Shown here: in pieces, positions 10,300-19,869 of the stretch
Layout of the letters: each line of letters starts with the position of its first letter
How positions within the stretch are numbered: the first letter of the stretch is position 1
Assembly (NCBI GenBank): GCA_002261195.1
Contig: MVBO01000086.1
Span: forward strand, 1 to 62,949
Reading direction: 5' to 3'
DNA from: Bifiguratus adelaidae
Lineage: Eukaryota > Mucoromycota > Endogonomycetes > Endogonales
Length of the DNA stretch: 62,949 bases
The notes under the pieces: model-generated
What the model saw: only the letters and a program-made list of their open reading frames with translations
Database searches by the model: none
What the model was told of the DNA's origin: nothing
Made by a program: the position numbers and the translations under genes

Positions 10300-11442
10300 C
10301 TATTCCATCATGCCTTTCCATCGATCTACATTGAAGGGTTCCAGCACTTGAGACTTCTCTCCCGTTATCATCCATGCTGCAATCGCTTCGGCAACGGCGG
10401 GTGATATGGCGAATCCATGACCTGACCAGCCAGCAGCCATGATCACCTTGTTTGTACCGGGAACACAATCAATGGTCGGTATACCGTCATAGGACTGGGT
10501 ACATTGCCGACTGGCATTTGCATGAAGAAAAGTCGCTTGACTCAAAATGGGTAGAATAGCGCAGGCGTCCCTGTAATTGAGATCAAACGATGTGTCTAGG
10601 GTGTATCCGTGATCCTCTTTCTCGTTCCATCCTCCCATGCGTCCTCCCGAGATCATATAGACATGATTGCCGAGGTTTTTGATTTCTACAGGTCGACTGG
10701 ATGAGCTAACGAGGGTGTTGATGGGTAATGGCTCCTTGGAGGTCACAAAGTTCATTTGAGGATTGAATGGATAGAGCGGTAATGACAACCCAAAGGATCG
10801 TTGTAGCAGTGGGTTGATGTGGGCATTGCAGGCAATCAAGACGCCCTTCTTGGCCACGATGGGATCACGTTGACCTCGTAGATGGACTGCATCCTCTGCC
10901 GAAACGCGTTCTACCCATGCATGCTCTTGTATATCGGCTCCACGTCGTTTGGCTGCGTTGGCAAATGCCATCGTGGTCGCAGTATGATCCACAATGCCAT
11001 CCAGGGGACAGTAGAGCCCTCTCTTGACATGCTTGGCAAGTCCAGGTTGAAGGTCATCGAGTTCTTGCGCCTCTTTGATGATGGTGGGTATACCAAAGCT
11101 TTCCTGGACCTCTGCTCTAAGAACTTCAAAGGCAGTCTGTCCCGTCGGGCTTGCTTCGTCCGTTTCCAAAACGCTCAGTCTTCCTACACGCTCATAGCCA
11201 ATGTCAGCCTCCAAGGTGTCGGCCAACGTCGGCCATAGCTCATAAGCTCGTTGCGCGAGAGGCAGTTCGCGAATGTCGCGACCGCTCGCTCTCACACCTC
11301 GTTTGCCAGGTCCACCGGAAGCACCACTGGCTATCGTATGTCCTTCAAGTAGCACCACAGACCCGCTTAAGGCCAAGTGAAAGGCTGTGGCTGCCCCTAC
11401 CACTCCACCACCGACGACGATATAGTCCGCAGACAACGTCAT
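10300..11442 (-). CDS. FAD-dependent amino acid/amine oxidase, DAO superfamily
   Basis: 380 residues, single exon. N-terminal dinucleotide fold GGGVVGAATAFHLAL, then an ASGASGGPGKRG segment that contacts FAD. The C-terminal FAD-closing motif is GWSGHGFAISPAVAEAIA, typical of the D-amino-acid oxidase / sarcosine oxidase / glycine oxidase superfamily. The substrate cannot be read from sequence; SQATFLHANASRQCTQSYDG is where substrate-contacting residues sit in relatives. No peroxisomal SKL-type tail and no signal peptide. Intronless in an intron-rich window and of a type common in bacteria, so old horizontal transfer is possible but unproven. It shares a 54-bp CT-rich promoter with the beta-hydroxyacid dehydrogenase. 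Confidence 0.88.
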   Translation of the reverse strand: MTLSADYIVVGGGVVGAATAFHLALSGSVVLLEGHTIASGASGGPGKRGVRASGRDIRELPLAQRAYELWPTLADTLEADIGYERVGRLSVLETDEASPTGQTAFEVLRAEVQESFGIPTIIKEAQELDDLQPGLAKHVKRGLYCPLDGIVDHTATTMAFANAAKRRGADIQEHAWVERVSAEDAVHLRGQRDPIVAKKGVLIACNAHINPLLQRSFGLSLPLYPFNPQMNFVTSKEPLPINTLVSSSSRPVEIKNLGNHVYMISGGRMGGWNEKEDHGYTLDTSFDLNYRDACAILPILSQATFLHANASRQCTQSYDGIPTIDCVPGTNKVIMAAGWSGHGFAISPAVAEAIAAWMITGEKSQVLEPFNVDRWKGMME

Positions 11443-11496
11443 GGTTGCGTCTTTTTTCTCTCTCTCTCTCTACTTTTCTCTCTCACATTCCTTACC
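11443..11496. promoter_or_regulatory. 54-bp bidirectional promoter with CT tract
   Basis: Between divergent start codons at 11442 (-) and 11497 (+). It is almost entirely pyrimidine on the plus strand (runs of TCTC). There is no TATA box. Confidence 0.65.
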
Positions 11497-12591
11497 ATGG
11501 CAGAGACACTTGGCTTCATTGGACTCGGCAACATGGGTATTGCCATGGTAAGTGCTGCTGCTCGTCTTCTGGAGCTTACGCCCGTTTCACTAGGCCGAAA
11601 ACCTGCAAAAACACTTGACGGCTCAAGGGTCACCTTCTCTGGTGGTATATAACCGCACAGCTTCCCGGGCAGAGCCGCTTCGACAACAGGGTGCTCAGGT
11701 AGCATCTTCAGTGTCTGAAATCGCTCAAAAGGCCACCATCATCTTTAGTTGCCTTGCCAATGATGAAGCGGTCAAGCAAACATATGATGAGTTGTTGAAT
11801 GCGATCAACGATGGATCCAATAGCGTGATTGTGGAGATGAGTACGGTAGCTCCCGAGACGACAATTGCGGTTAGCGAAGCAGCCAAGAAGCGAGGCGTGG
11901 CCCTTTTGGCCTGTCCAATCTTTGGTAAGGCAATGTTGCTCTGGCGGCTCAGATCGGACGAGATGCTCAATGTCAACTTTAGGTCCTCCGGCCAAAGCCA
12001 AGTCGGCGGAATTGATCGTCGTCACATCCGGTCCCAAGGAGGCATTGGCTCGTGTTCATGATTATCTCGTTCCGGTTCTGGGCAAGTCCACCATCGATGT
12101 CGGCCAAGATATTCGACAGGCATTGAGACTCAAGTTGGTTGGCAACTTTTTCATCACCAGCATGGTAGAAACCCTGGCCGAAGGACTGACATTGGGTGAA
12201 GCCAGTGGTCTTGGGCAAGACAAGGTGCACGAATTCCTCCATGCCATGTTTGCTGGAACGCCTTTTGCTGCCTACAGCGATCGCATGGTGTACGAGACCT
12301 ACAATGTCGACTTGTCCAAGGGTGAACGACCACAATTCTCCATTACCGGAGCATCTAAGGATGTCCGTCATGCCCTTCAATTGGCCAAAGAGTAAGTGAT
12401 GTGGTGCTGAGGTTCGCTACGGTTAGTAACATCTTGTGTGCAGTGGTAATGCCAAGTTGCCCATTTCAGAAGCCATGCTCGGTCATTTGAACAAGGCGCT
12501 CGACAAGAAGGGTGATATTGACATTTCGTCTGTCGTTGGCATCGTCCGTGAGGAGGCTGGCTTGCCCTTTGATCTCAAAAAGAAGCACTAG
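11497..12591 (+). CDS. beta-hydroxyacid dehydrogenase (6PGDH/HIBADH family)
   Basis: NAD(P)-dependent dehydrogenase of the 3-hydroxyisobutyrate / glyoxylate-succinic semialdehyde reductase family. The first exon encodes the nucleotide-binding start TLGFIGLGNMGIAM, ending right at the intron at 11548. Later: IIFSCLANDEAVKQTY, VEMSTVAPETT (the substrate STVxP motif), and the helix LKLVGNFFITSMVETLAEG with the expected catalytic lysine (KLVGN). Four exons with small introns. Cytosolic by absence of a presequence. The exact substrate is open. Its divergent partner is a flavin oxidase; a common pathway is possible (an oxidase making an oxoacid, a reductase removing it) but is only inferred from the shared promoter. 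Confidence 0.9.
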
Positions 12592-12709
12592 AAGTCAAAT
12601 GTACAAGAGTGGCGTATGCACGCACATGGTGTATGATGTGTGATAACGTTATGATACAAGTGAGGCCAAAGATGTGTAAAAAGTGTCGGTGTGCTTGTCG
12701 GCGTGCGTG

Positions 12710-13408
12710 TCAATGTCCCATCTCTGCTTGACACACATCCATGAAGTCTTGCCATACATGTTCCTGTAGATCCGGTTGATTGATCCATATTGACAACATG
12801 ACCATGCCTTCCTCTCTATCCATACACTCCTTGAAGCCTTTGGTCACGAGCGTCTCTAGTGTCTGAAAGTTTCTCTCGTACATATCCACCAGACTCTTCA
12901 TGGCGTTTCTGTAATAGATCAGAGGAAGAGTGAGGAATAAAGGCTGTTCTACAACAAACGCTTCTCCATGAATCTCTTGTGCTTGCTGACAAAGGACTTG
13001 CATCTCGCTTTCGTATCGTGCCAGTTTGGCCATGCTTCTCTTCTAGAGCAACGCGTCGATCAACTCCCTTGAGCGCTCCCTCACACTTCCACCTACCAGT
13101 CGACCAAAATACTGGACAAGGTCGCTCTGCCGCGACTCCACCACAGCGTCAGCCTTCTTTCGATACTTGTGCTCCAAGTGCTCAAACACCTCCAAGTCTG
13201 GGTGCCAATAGCGAGGCTGATCTGCATACCTTCTACTGGTTAATTGTCGCAATCCACCATTGGCCCATTACCTTGCCTGCACCCGCGCATTCACCACCGC
13301 TGAAGCCAGTGTGAAGCCGTCGTTGTGCACCAGTTGCCAATCACCCTGCCATTGCTCCACGTCTTGCACCAAACTCGCCAATCTCCTTGCTACCGTCGCT
13401 CGCTGCAT
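12710..13408 (-). CDS. AIRIM/C1orf109-like ribosome maturation factor
   Basis: Three exons (13272-13408, 13097-13235, 12710-13042) give 202 residues. The frame of the last exon runs on through a TAG at 13043, but a GTAGGT donor at 13096 and CTCTAG acceptor remove it as a normal 54-nt intron. The protein is all-helical. VEQWQGDWQLV near the N-terminus, an FEHLEHKYRKK segment, a run of amphipathic helices and YYRNAMKSLVDMYERNFQTL followed by a W-containing tail match the layout of human C1orf109 (AIRIM), which joins the AFG2 ATPase in 60S pre-ribosome recycling. This is similarity recalled by eye, not an alignment. The first intron is very short (36-39 nt). Its start is 24 bp from that of TAF3. 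Confidence 0.6.
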
Positions 13409-13432
13409 TAAGGCGCGTCTCTCTCTCGCGCA
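13409..13432. promoter_or_regulatory. 24-bp gap between divergent start codons
   Basis: The whole interval between the ATG of the AIRIM-like gene (-) and the ATG of TAF3 (+). It is a CT tract flanked by GCGCG and CGCGC. The two transcripts must overlap or start inside each other's coding region. Confidence 0.75.
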
Positions 13433-15047
13433 ATGATTGACTCGTTGACCTTTGCGCTCTTGCGCTTCTCGACGCTTCAGATCCTTCAGTCAGCTGGCTT
13501 TGACACCTCCAAGACACTGCCTACTCAAGTACTGACGGATGTGTTTGCGCGGTACATTGGTCTCTTGGCCACGACGACCACGGCCTATGCTCATGTAGCT
13601 GGTCGACAGCAAGCAAACGGACTGGACCTAGCTAGAGGCTTTACAGAGCTAGGTATAGGTATTGACGAGCTCAAGGAGTGGTTCGAGAAGGGAGACGGTC
13701 GGGCATTACAATGGGTATGGGGCGACGCTAACGATCCAGGTGCGATCCTGGCAGGTGAGCTTGTTGGTGTGGACTTTTACTTTGCGAGGCTGACGAGCGC
13801 TTTCTGTAGATGTGCAACGGTCAAGTGCGCAGAGAGTAGATGTAGAGGATGGTATCGAGTATCGGTTTCAAGACATTCCGGATGACGCAGCACAGAGGGT
13901 CGATGCGTTTTACACTCAGGTAGACAATGATACACTCGAAGCAGAAGAAGACATGGACGAAATCGAAAAAGACGAAGGCCAGGAGGAGGAAGATGTCGAC
14001 ATGGACGCGGCAAAGCCGCATGCCGGCTACATACCGCCGCATCTACCGCCCTTTCCCGAGATCCAATCACCCACAGCAGAGCCAAATGCAGAGGCATCGA
14101 ATAGAATGCAAGTCGAACAACTACCGCCTATAGACGCAACGTCAGCACCCGCATCCGTACTCCCTGATACAGTCAACCCCATCATAAAGCAACATGTACG
14201 ACTCAAAAAACGAAATACGGTCCATAACCCCTTCAAGCATATTGTCCCGTTTGAAGAATCCTCCCTTGCAGAAGGGTCCATGACAGACTTTGAATTGAAG
14301 CCACCACAATCACCAAAACGAGGGAAAACACGCAAAATTCAAGATCGCGCCATCTTTGATCGAGCCTATCGGTCGCTCACCAGTGTACCCAAGAAGAAGC
14401 TGGATGACATTGTGTTGATTCGGCCAGAAAAGTTCCGCAAGTTTGCCGTCATTGAACATCTCTCGGGTGCTTCTGTCAACGCAGCCGCTCCACCCGATAC
14501 GCTGTACATGACCGGCTTTGAAGAAACCAACACCATGGATGAGCTCGTCAGGCTCATGGCGCCACCCAACATTCATGCCAAAGTGAGCTCGGCCAACTTG
14601 TACGTAGACGCCATCAACGAGGCAGAATTAGAGAAACCGGTCGAAGAAACATCCAAAATCACCATTCCATTGGCCCGTGCCGGTGCCAACGAGAATGGCG
14701 ACAAACGCCCCCCGCTCAAAGTCAATCTCGCCAATCTCCCGCCAAAACCCGCTCCTACCTCTGCCAATGCCGATGCCACAGCCAACAAACCCACGCCTCC
14801 GCTGCCTACACCCAAAATCAAATTCAAAGTGACCCCCATGATCAAGAGTGAGCCCACGGACGATACCAAAATTCTCGGCATCCAAGATGAAAGTATACAA
14901 TGCATCTGTGATCATCCCCACCTCGATGATGGCAAATTCATGATTGCCTGTGATAACTGCTCCAATTGGTTTCATGGTGAATGTGTAGGCGTAGCTCAAT
15001 CAGACAACATCGCCGAGTGGTTCTGTCCACGCTGCTGCGTGCAATAA
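13433..15047 (+). CDS. TAF3: TFIID subunit TAF3 (histone fold + PHD finger)
   Basis: Subunit of the general transcription factor TFIID; pairs with TAF10 by its histone fold and, in animals, reads H3K4me3 with its PHD finger. Two exons (13433-13754, 13810-15047), 519 residues. N-terminal histone fold: LRFSTLQILQSAGFD, then LTDVFARYIGLLATTTTAYA and FTELGIGIDELKEWF. A long acidic and proline-rich linker follows. The C-terminal PHD (last 55 residues) shows the C4HC3 pattern in CICDHPHLDDGKFMIACDNC and WFHGECVGVAQ and WFCPRCC; the tryptophan before FHGEC and the aspartates of the aromatic cage region are present, so H3K4me3 reading is likely. Yeast TAF3 lacks the PHD, so this is the ancestral form. 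Confidence 0.92.
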
Positions 15048-15076
15048 AATTGACACTTTTTTTCTTGTAGCGTGAC

Positions 15077-16672
15077 ATGGGGGGATTCCTTCTAGTGCTC
15101 TTCGTTGTCGGTTGCTGGGCACAATGCGACACCAATACTGACCAGTTCAGTGGAGTGACCAACAAGAACCTGAGTAAGTTATGTGCGCCTGTCCCGCATG
15201 TTCTCATTGATCATTAGCTGTGCCGGGATCCTTCTCGCTCACCTACCACAACACCTACAAGGTGGTGACACACTTGCCGACGGGTGATACATGGGCTTTA
15301 GCATCCGCTGCATGCAATAGCACGGTGCCCTCCAATACCTTCAAGTCTCTCGTCACCATTCCGGTATCCAAAGTCGGTGTCATTGATGTAGACGCCGTCG
15401 GATTTCTCGAGGTGAGCGAAGTTTAGCTCATCGATAGAGACAGTAGACTCATCATGCGATTGGAGTAGCTTCTTGGACAAGAATCCAGCATCGTTGCGGC
15501 ATCGTCACCCAGCAACATCACCAACTGTGTCAATACATCCAATTTGACCCCGTTGGATGTCCATGCGCTGAATACCGGTGCTTTAGATGTCGTTTTTTCA
15601 GAAAACACGGCACTGAGTGATCCCAAGATGGTGTACACAGCCATGAACAGTAGTCAGATACCTCTTGATGTAAGTGCCGCGCGCTCGATGGGTGTCATTG
15701 AAACCAACCGCGTGATCTAGGGTCTCATGTGGATGCACTTTTTCGCAGCCTTCTACAATGCGGAAAGCTTGGCTGTTAATATCACGAGTACAATTCAAGA
15801 CTACTACGACTGCTACAGGAATGCTGTCCAAAACATTTCGAATCCGATGCATATCGCCTGGGTCAATTGGGATCCTACCGGCGCCACCTGGCACATCCGA
15901 AATGACTCGTATACCGTCGCTCTTTTCAGTGATGCAGGCAAGTGGCATTCTGCAACAAGAGGGCACCATCTTATGTTTTGATTTAGGTGCTCGTCCCGTA
16001 GACGGATCGACCGATACCTATACCGATAAATCAGCGTTCGTGTCCACAATCAGCAATGCAGACGTGGTGATTGATACGACACCGGATGCCAATTTGCAGT
16101 ATCAGTACTGGCAGGGTTTGGCGGGTATTTCTGGGCAACCTACCTATCCGTTTTTTATGCAAAAGCAAGTCTATACTCTGGACTTGTTGACGAACAATGG
16201 ATACTCTGGTGAGTGGAATATTACAACCTTTTCGGCCATTCTCATGCGATGATCTGCAGATTGGCCGGTGCGATCCCTAGCACGACCAGATCTAGTCCTT
16301 CAAGACATCATCAAGGCGCAATACAATACATTTCCCGAGATCTCGTCTTTTACATGGTTTCGAAACATTGCTCAAAGCGCGACATCGCAACCCATTACCA
16401 ATAGTTATCAATGTCATGGTTCCGATATACCGCCGCTTAGCCAGTGCAATGTCAGTCCATTCGCCGGCAATTCTGCCTCTCCGACCTCATCCTCCACACC
16501 AAACAGCTCTCCAGACTCCTCTTCCACTGGAGGTCTATCAGGAGGTGCTAAAGCTGGCATCGCTATTGCTGTTATTGCCGTCGCAGCCGCTGCAGGAACA
16601 GCAGGATTGCTCTTTTGGAAAAAGCGCCGCACCGAGCCTGACCACAATTTTGTTAAGATGGCCGATCTATAG
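15077..16672 (+). CDS. secreted/cell-surface TroA-like periplasmic-binding-fold protein, membrane anchored
   Basis: Signal peptide GGFLLVLFVVGCWAQC at the N-terminus; near the C-terminus a Ser/Thr/Pro linker and one membrane span (AGIAIAVIAVAAAAGTAG) with a KKRR stop-transfer. So it is a type I surface protein. The ectodomain resembles bacterial metal/siderophore-binding proteins of the TroA/FecB kind: VGVIDVDAVGFLELLG, a long helix YYDCYRNAVQNIS, IAWVNWDPTGATWHIRND, DVVIDTTP. Many N-glycosylation sequons. Seven exons; the intron at 15938-15986 has a GC donor (GCAG|GCAAGT). Its ATG is only 29 bp after the TAF3 stop on the same strand. Ligand unknown; metal or siderophore binding is inference from fold. 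Confidence 0.75.
15938..15986 (+). other. GC-AG intron in TroA-like gene
   Basis: Donor GCAG|GCAAGT, acceptor TTTAG. Splicing joins SDAG to ARPVDG in frame. Confidence 0.7.
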
Positions 16673-16753
16673 CCGTCCATTGCATGGCGAGCACATACCC
16701 TTTTCTCCATCGATCATTGCATCTCTCACTTTTTGTTTTTGTGGTGTTCTCGC

Positions 16754-17426
16754 ATGCATCCTTACTATCCATTACACTTGTCTATTCCACATTATCAACC
16801 CAATACAAGGTCTCTAGAGCATCTCTTGCTCTCAGCTGCCTCACTTGTGAGCGTGATCATAGCATGCTTGTACGCACTCGCCTGCACGAGTCGATCCCTT
16901 CGAGCCAAAGGCGTGTTTGTCTGGTTCGGGTTTTGTGGGCTGTTGCATATCGGCTTTGAAGGCTACTACCTGGCGCATCGCTCTACGCTTGCTGGTAAGT
17001 CTTGTACTGGCAGCGCATGGCGACTCACTGGCCTAGGTGATCAGAGTCTGTTGGGACAGTTGTGGAAAGAGTATGCCAAAGGCGACTCAAAGTACCTGAA
17101 TGATGATGATGAGTTGGTCTACGTGCTCGAGTCGCTCACCGTGGTGAGTAAGAGGTCTCGCGACGAAATGAGAGTTGACCTAGTGTCAGTTTCTATGGGG
17201 ACCTCTCTGTATTTTTGCCGCCTATCTCATGTATCGGGGTAAACGCGCGAAGAGAGTCGCGACAGCCGTCTGCATGGCTCACCTAGCGAGTTGTTCCATC
17301 TATCTGGTCTCGGATGCCCTGCGAGGCTTTCCAAACACGCGCCCTGAAGCTCTCTACTTTTGGGGGTATCTATGGGCATTCAACTTGCCGTGGATCGTGG
17401 TGCCATGGTGGATATTGACGCATTGA
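16754..17426 (+). CDS. EBP-type delta8-delta7 sterol isomerase (EXPERA domain)
   Basis: Four-pass ER membrane enzyme of the emopamil-binding-protein family, which moves the sterol double bond from C8 to C7. Exons 16754-16994, 17037-17143 and 17190-17426 give 194 residues. Conserved catalytic features: HIGFEGYYLAH (His and Glu of HxxxE), SLLGQLWKEYAKGDSKYL, LESLTVFLWGPLC (second Glu and Thr), and YFWGYLWAFNLPWIVVP. Length and motif spacing fit EBP rather than the shorter EBPL relatives, which lose some of these residues. Most studied fungi do this ergosterol step with the unrelated ERG2. The start ATG at 16754 is the only in-frame ATG before the first membrane span. Confidence 0.85.
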
Positions 17427-17608
17427 GCCCACTGTTCTCTCAGATCGGGCGTGAAGAGTCCTTGACGGAGGTATAGCGTGGTATTGACAGCGTGTACGCC
17501 CTTAACTGGGCCATCTCGTTGCCTTAGACACTATAGACTATAGACAATAGACAAGAAAAGAACGCAGGCGGATACGTTTTTCCACTGACGGCACAACATA
17601 TACACATA

Positions 17609-18702
17609 CTAGATATTAGCCATACTAGATCTGGATCTTTGATAAGACTTTGTTGGCAACGATACTTGATCTTCAAGAACATAAAAGTCTTCGCCTGGTT
17701 TATGACTTTGTCGTAAATGGGGACTGGCGTGTCGTCGAAAGGTCGATGCATCTTCAGAGTGCAGACGCATCTTGGCTTTGAGTTGCGTGACGCGCCAACA
17801 GAGAAAAGTGGTCGTCCCAGACGGTGTCAGGACGATGAGAACAAAGACGAGAAAGTACATGTCGCCATAGGATTGGGTGAGCAAGATGATCCAATAAATG
17901 ATGGCTGACACGTTCATCACGAGCGCACAAAAGAGCGATAGGTCCACGAGTCCCTTGAAGTAACTTTGCATTCCGCTTTCAGCGCCGAGTTTCTTGGATC
18001 GATACATGTATTGCCAAAGCGTAAAGATGAAATGGCCGCTCTGTGGTCAAGTAGACGGTCTTAGCGTCGCTCTAACCCACATCTTGTCACTTACAATATA
18101 GACATCGGTGGCAATGGTGAGGCACATGTATGCAATCACAAAGGCTTGGCGATCTGGATTGGAACACGCTCCCCACTATAGGTAAAAAATACCCCAAAAA
18201 ATTAGCATTCATGAGCATCTACGTGTGTCTTCTAGCTCCAGGCACTTACCTCGTCGATGGAGTACTCCTCCGTCAAATACATGTAACAATACAAGACGAC
18301 ATGACTGCAAATCAAGGGTAGCGAAACACCCCACACCCACATCCTGTTCACAATCGTCGCCAGACGTTCTACACACACCATCTGACAGAGGCCAATGCAC
18401 ATGGCCGTACCAAAGATATTGAAAAACATCATGGCTGCACATGAATGAGGGTAGGCTACCTGATTGTAGACACCCAGAGAAAATAGCCCCGTGGCCGCGC
18501 ATACAGATTGTAAAAAGTTGAGGATGAATATCCGCTTACGGGCCTGTAAAAGCATACGAAGGTTGATGAAGATGAAGCAGCATGCGAATGCGAAACCACA
18601 TGAGTTGAGGATGATGACTTGGTTGTGGGCCTTGAGGTCGTCGGTAGTAACAGTGATGTTGTGATTCTGATAGACCTGCGTCTGATCAATTAGACCACCC
18701 AT
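17609..18702 (-). CDS. seven-transmembrane protein, GPCR-like (unrecognised subfamily)
   Basis: Exon 1 (18250-18702) and two further exons, with GT-AG introns near 18180-18249 and 18042-18097. Hydrophobic segments occur in order: CGFAFACCFIFINLRMLL, FLQSVCAATGLFSLGVYN, FNIFGTAMCIGLCQMVCVE, VSLPLICSHVVLYCYMYL, AYMCLTIATDVYI, LSLFCALVMNVSAIIYWIIL and FLVFVLIVLTPSGTTTFLCW, so seven spans with a short N-terminus (NHNIT sequon) outside. The tail of about 70 residues is Ser/Arg-rich, as in phosphorylated receptor tails. I cannot match it to Ste2/Ste3, Git3 or cAMP-receptor families by motif. It converges on EBP with 182 bp between stops. Function unknown; a sensor role is inferred from topology only. 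Confidence 0.75.
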
Positions 18703-19869
18703 GATGGTCTGCTACGTGTCCGTAAAGCGGACCGACTTTTGCAATCGCAGACGTATAGAGAGGGATCAAAGAAGGTTGGAGGGGGTGGGGGCTGCGGGGA
18801 AGGGAAGGGAAAGCAGACAAGACGAGATGTCCAATCAGCAATGGTTGTCTAACTCGCTTTAATCGTGACATTGGCCAGCACCGCTTGAAATTCTGCCGAT
18901 ATGTGATACGTTATCCCAAAAGAGGGTAACGGGAGGAACCGAATCGCGTAATACAACTCTCGAACTTCGAGGCAAGCCACCGGCGACAGAAACCGTCCGC
19001 GAAGATATAAAAATTCGTTTGATCATGGTTACTATAAACGAACCATACCTGCAGCATCGTCCCTCGGCGGAGACCCAATGAACTTACCCCATGGGCTAGT
19101 CAACGCGAATCCGTGCCTAATTTGGAATCGGGAAGGCAGGACAATGCACTCAGATCGATAACCCACCACCCTTACCGGGCAACCCTGTTGTGAAACCGTA
19201 CGAGACTAGAGCTGTACCCAATTTCCTCGGGTGGCACCACCGAGGCACAACATCGCGTCCACCAGCTATGCTTCTGGTCATCAGAAAATCGAGAACAAAC
19301 AGCCGATTGATGACAATCACCCCAGCCTACCCATTTTCCCTACAATTATCTCTCGTTTTCTGCTCTCATTGTCCCTAGGTTTCAGCCATGATCGCGGCAT
19401 CAGCCCATGTGAACAAACATTGTGTGCACGGTTTAGAAGCTTCCCGGATTTCGTTCATTACACACAGAACTCATCTTTTCCTTTTCAGGTTCCTTTGTAT
19501 GTAGGGTCTCTTTTATTGTGCTTTTTCTCGCGCTGCAAAGTCCGGCTCTAATGACCGGGCACGCGGAAAAGCATATGTCTGAGAATTCCATCAAGGGGTT
19601 GTAGCTTGCTCATTTTCTCGAGAATATATATACCGCGCGAGAGATCAATGTGCGATCAAATCCAACGACACAAATGGTTAAATGAGCGGGTTGATGGCCG
19701 CGACCATTTCGACCGATCAGTGGGAAATCATTGGCTTGTCTTGGCTCTTGAGGGATTACCCGCCACGCCAGTGTTAAGGGTCGCACCGAGTCGGATGATT
19801 TATTTGTGTGCAACAAGAGTTATATATATTGTGATTCTCACCTTTCCGACTGTGTGCTCCTATCCCAAC
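18703..19869. other. 1.2-kb gene-free upstream region
   Basis: Between the divergent 7TM and cyclase genes. There is no coding exon with protein-like features, although one frame is open from 19606 into the cyclase. It contains an imperfect dyad at 19225-19245, two AT-rich TATA-like runs (about 19622 and 19821) and pyrimidine-rich stretches around 19325-19380. It is the longest non-coding interval in the window. Confidence 0.55.
19821..19828 (+). promoter_or_regulatory. TATA box of the cyclase gene
   Basis: TATATATA 41 bp before the ATG at 19870. Most other genes here lack such a box. Confidence 0.5.

Noticed and set aside
13043-13045. In-frame TAG in the AIRIM-like gene as readthrough or bicistronic signal
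   Set aside because: A standard 54-nt GT-AG intron (13043-13096) removes it and keeps frame.
14573-14999. Long open frames on the minus strand inside TAF3
   Set aside because: Antisense shadow of the biased TAF3 coding sequence.
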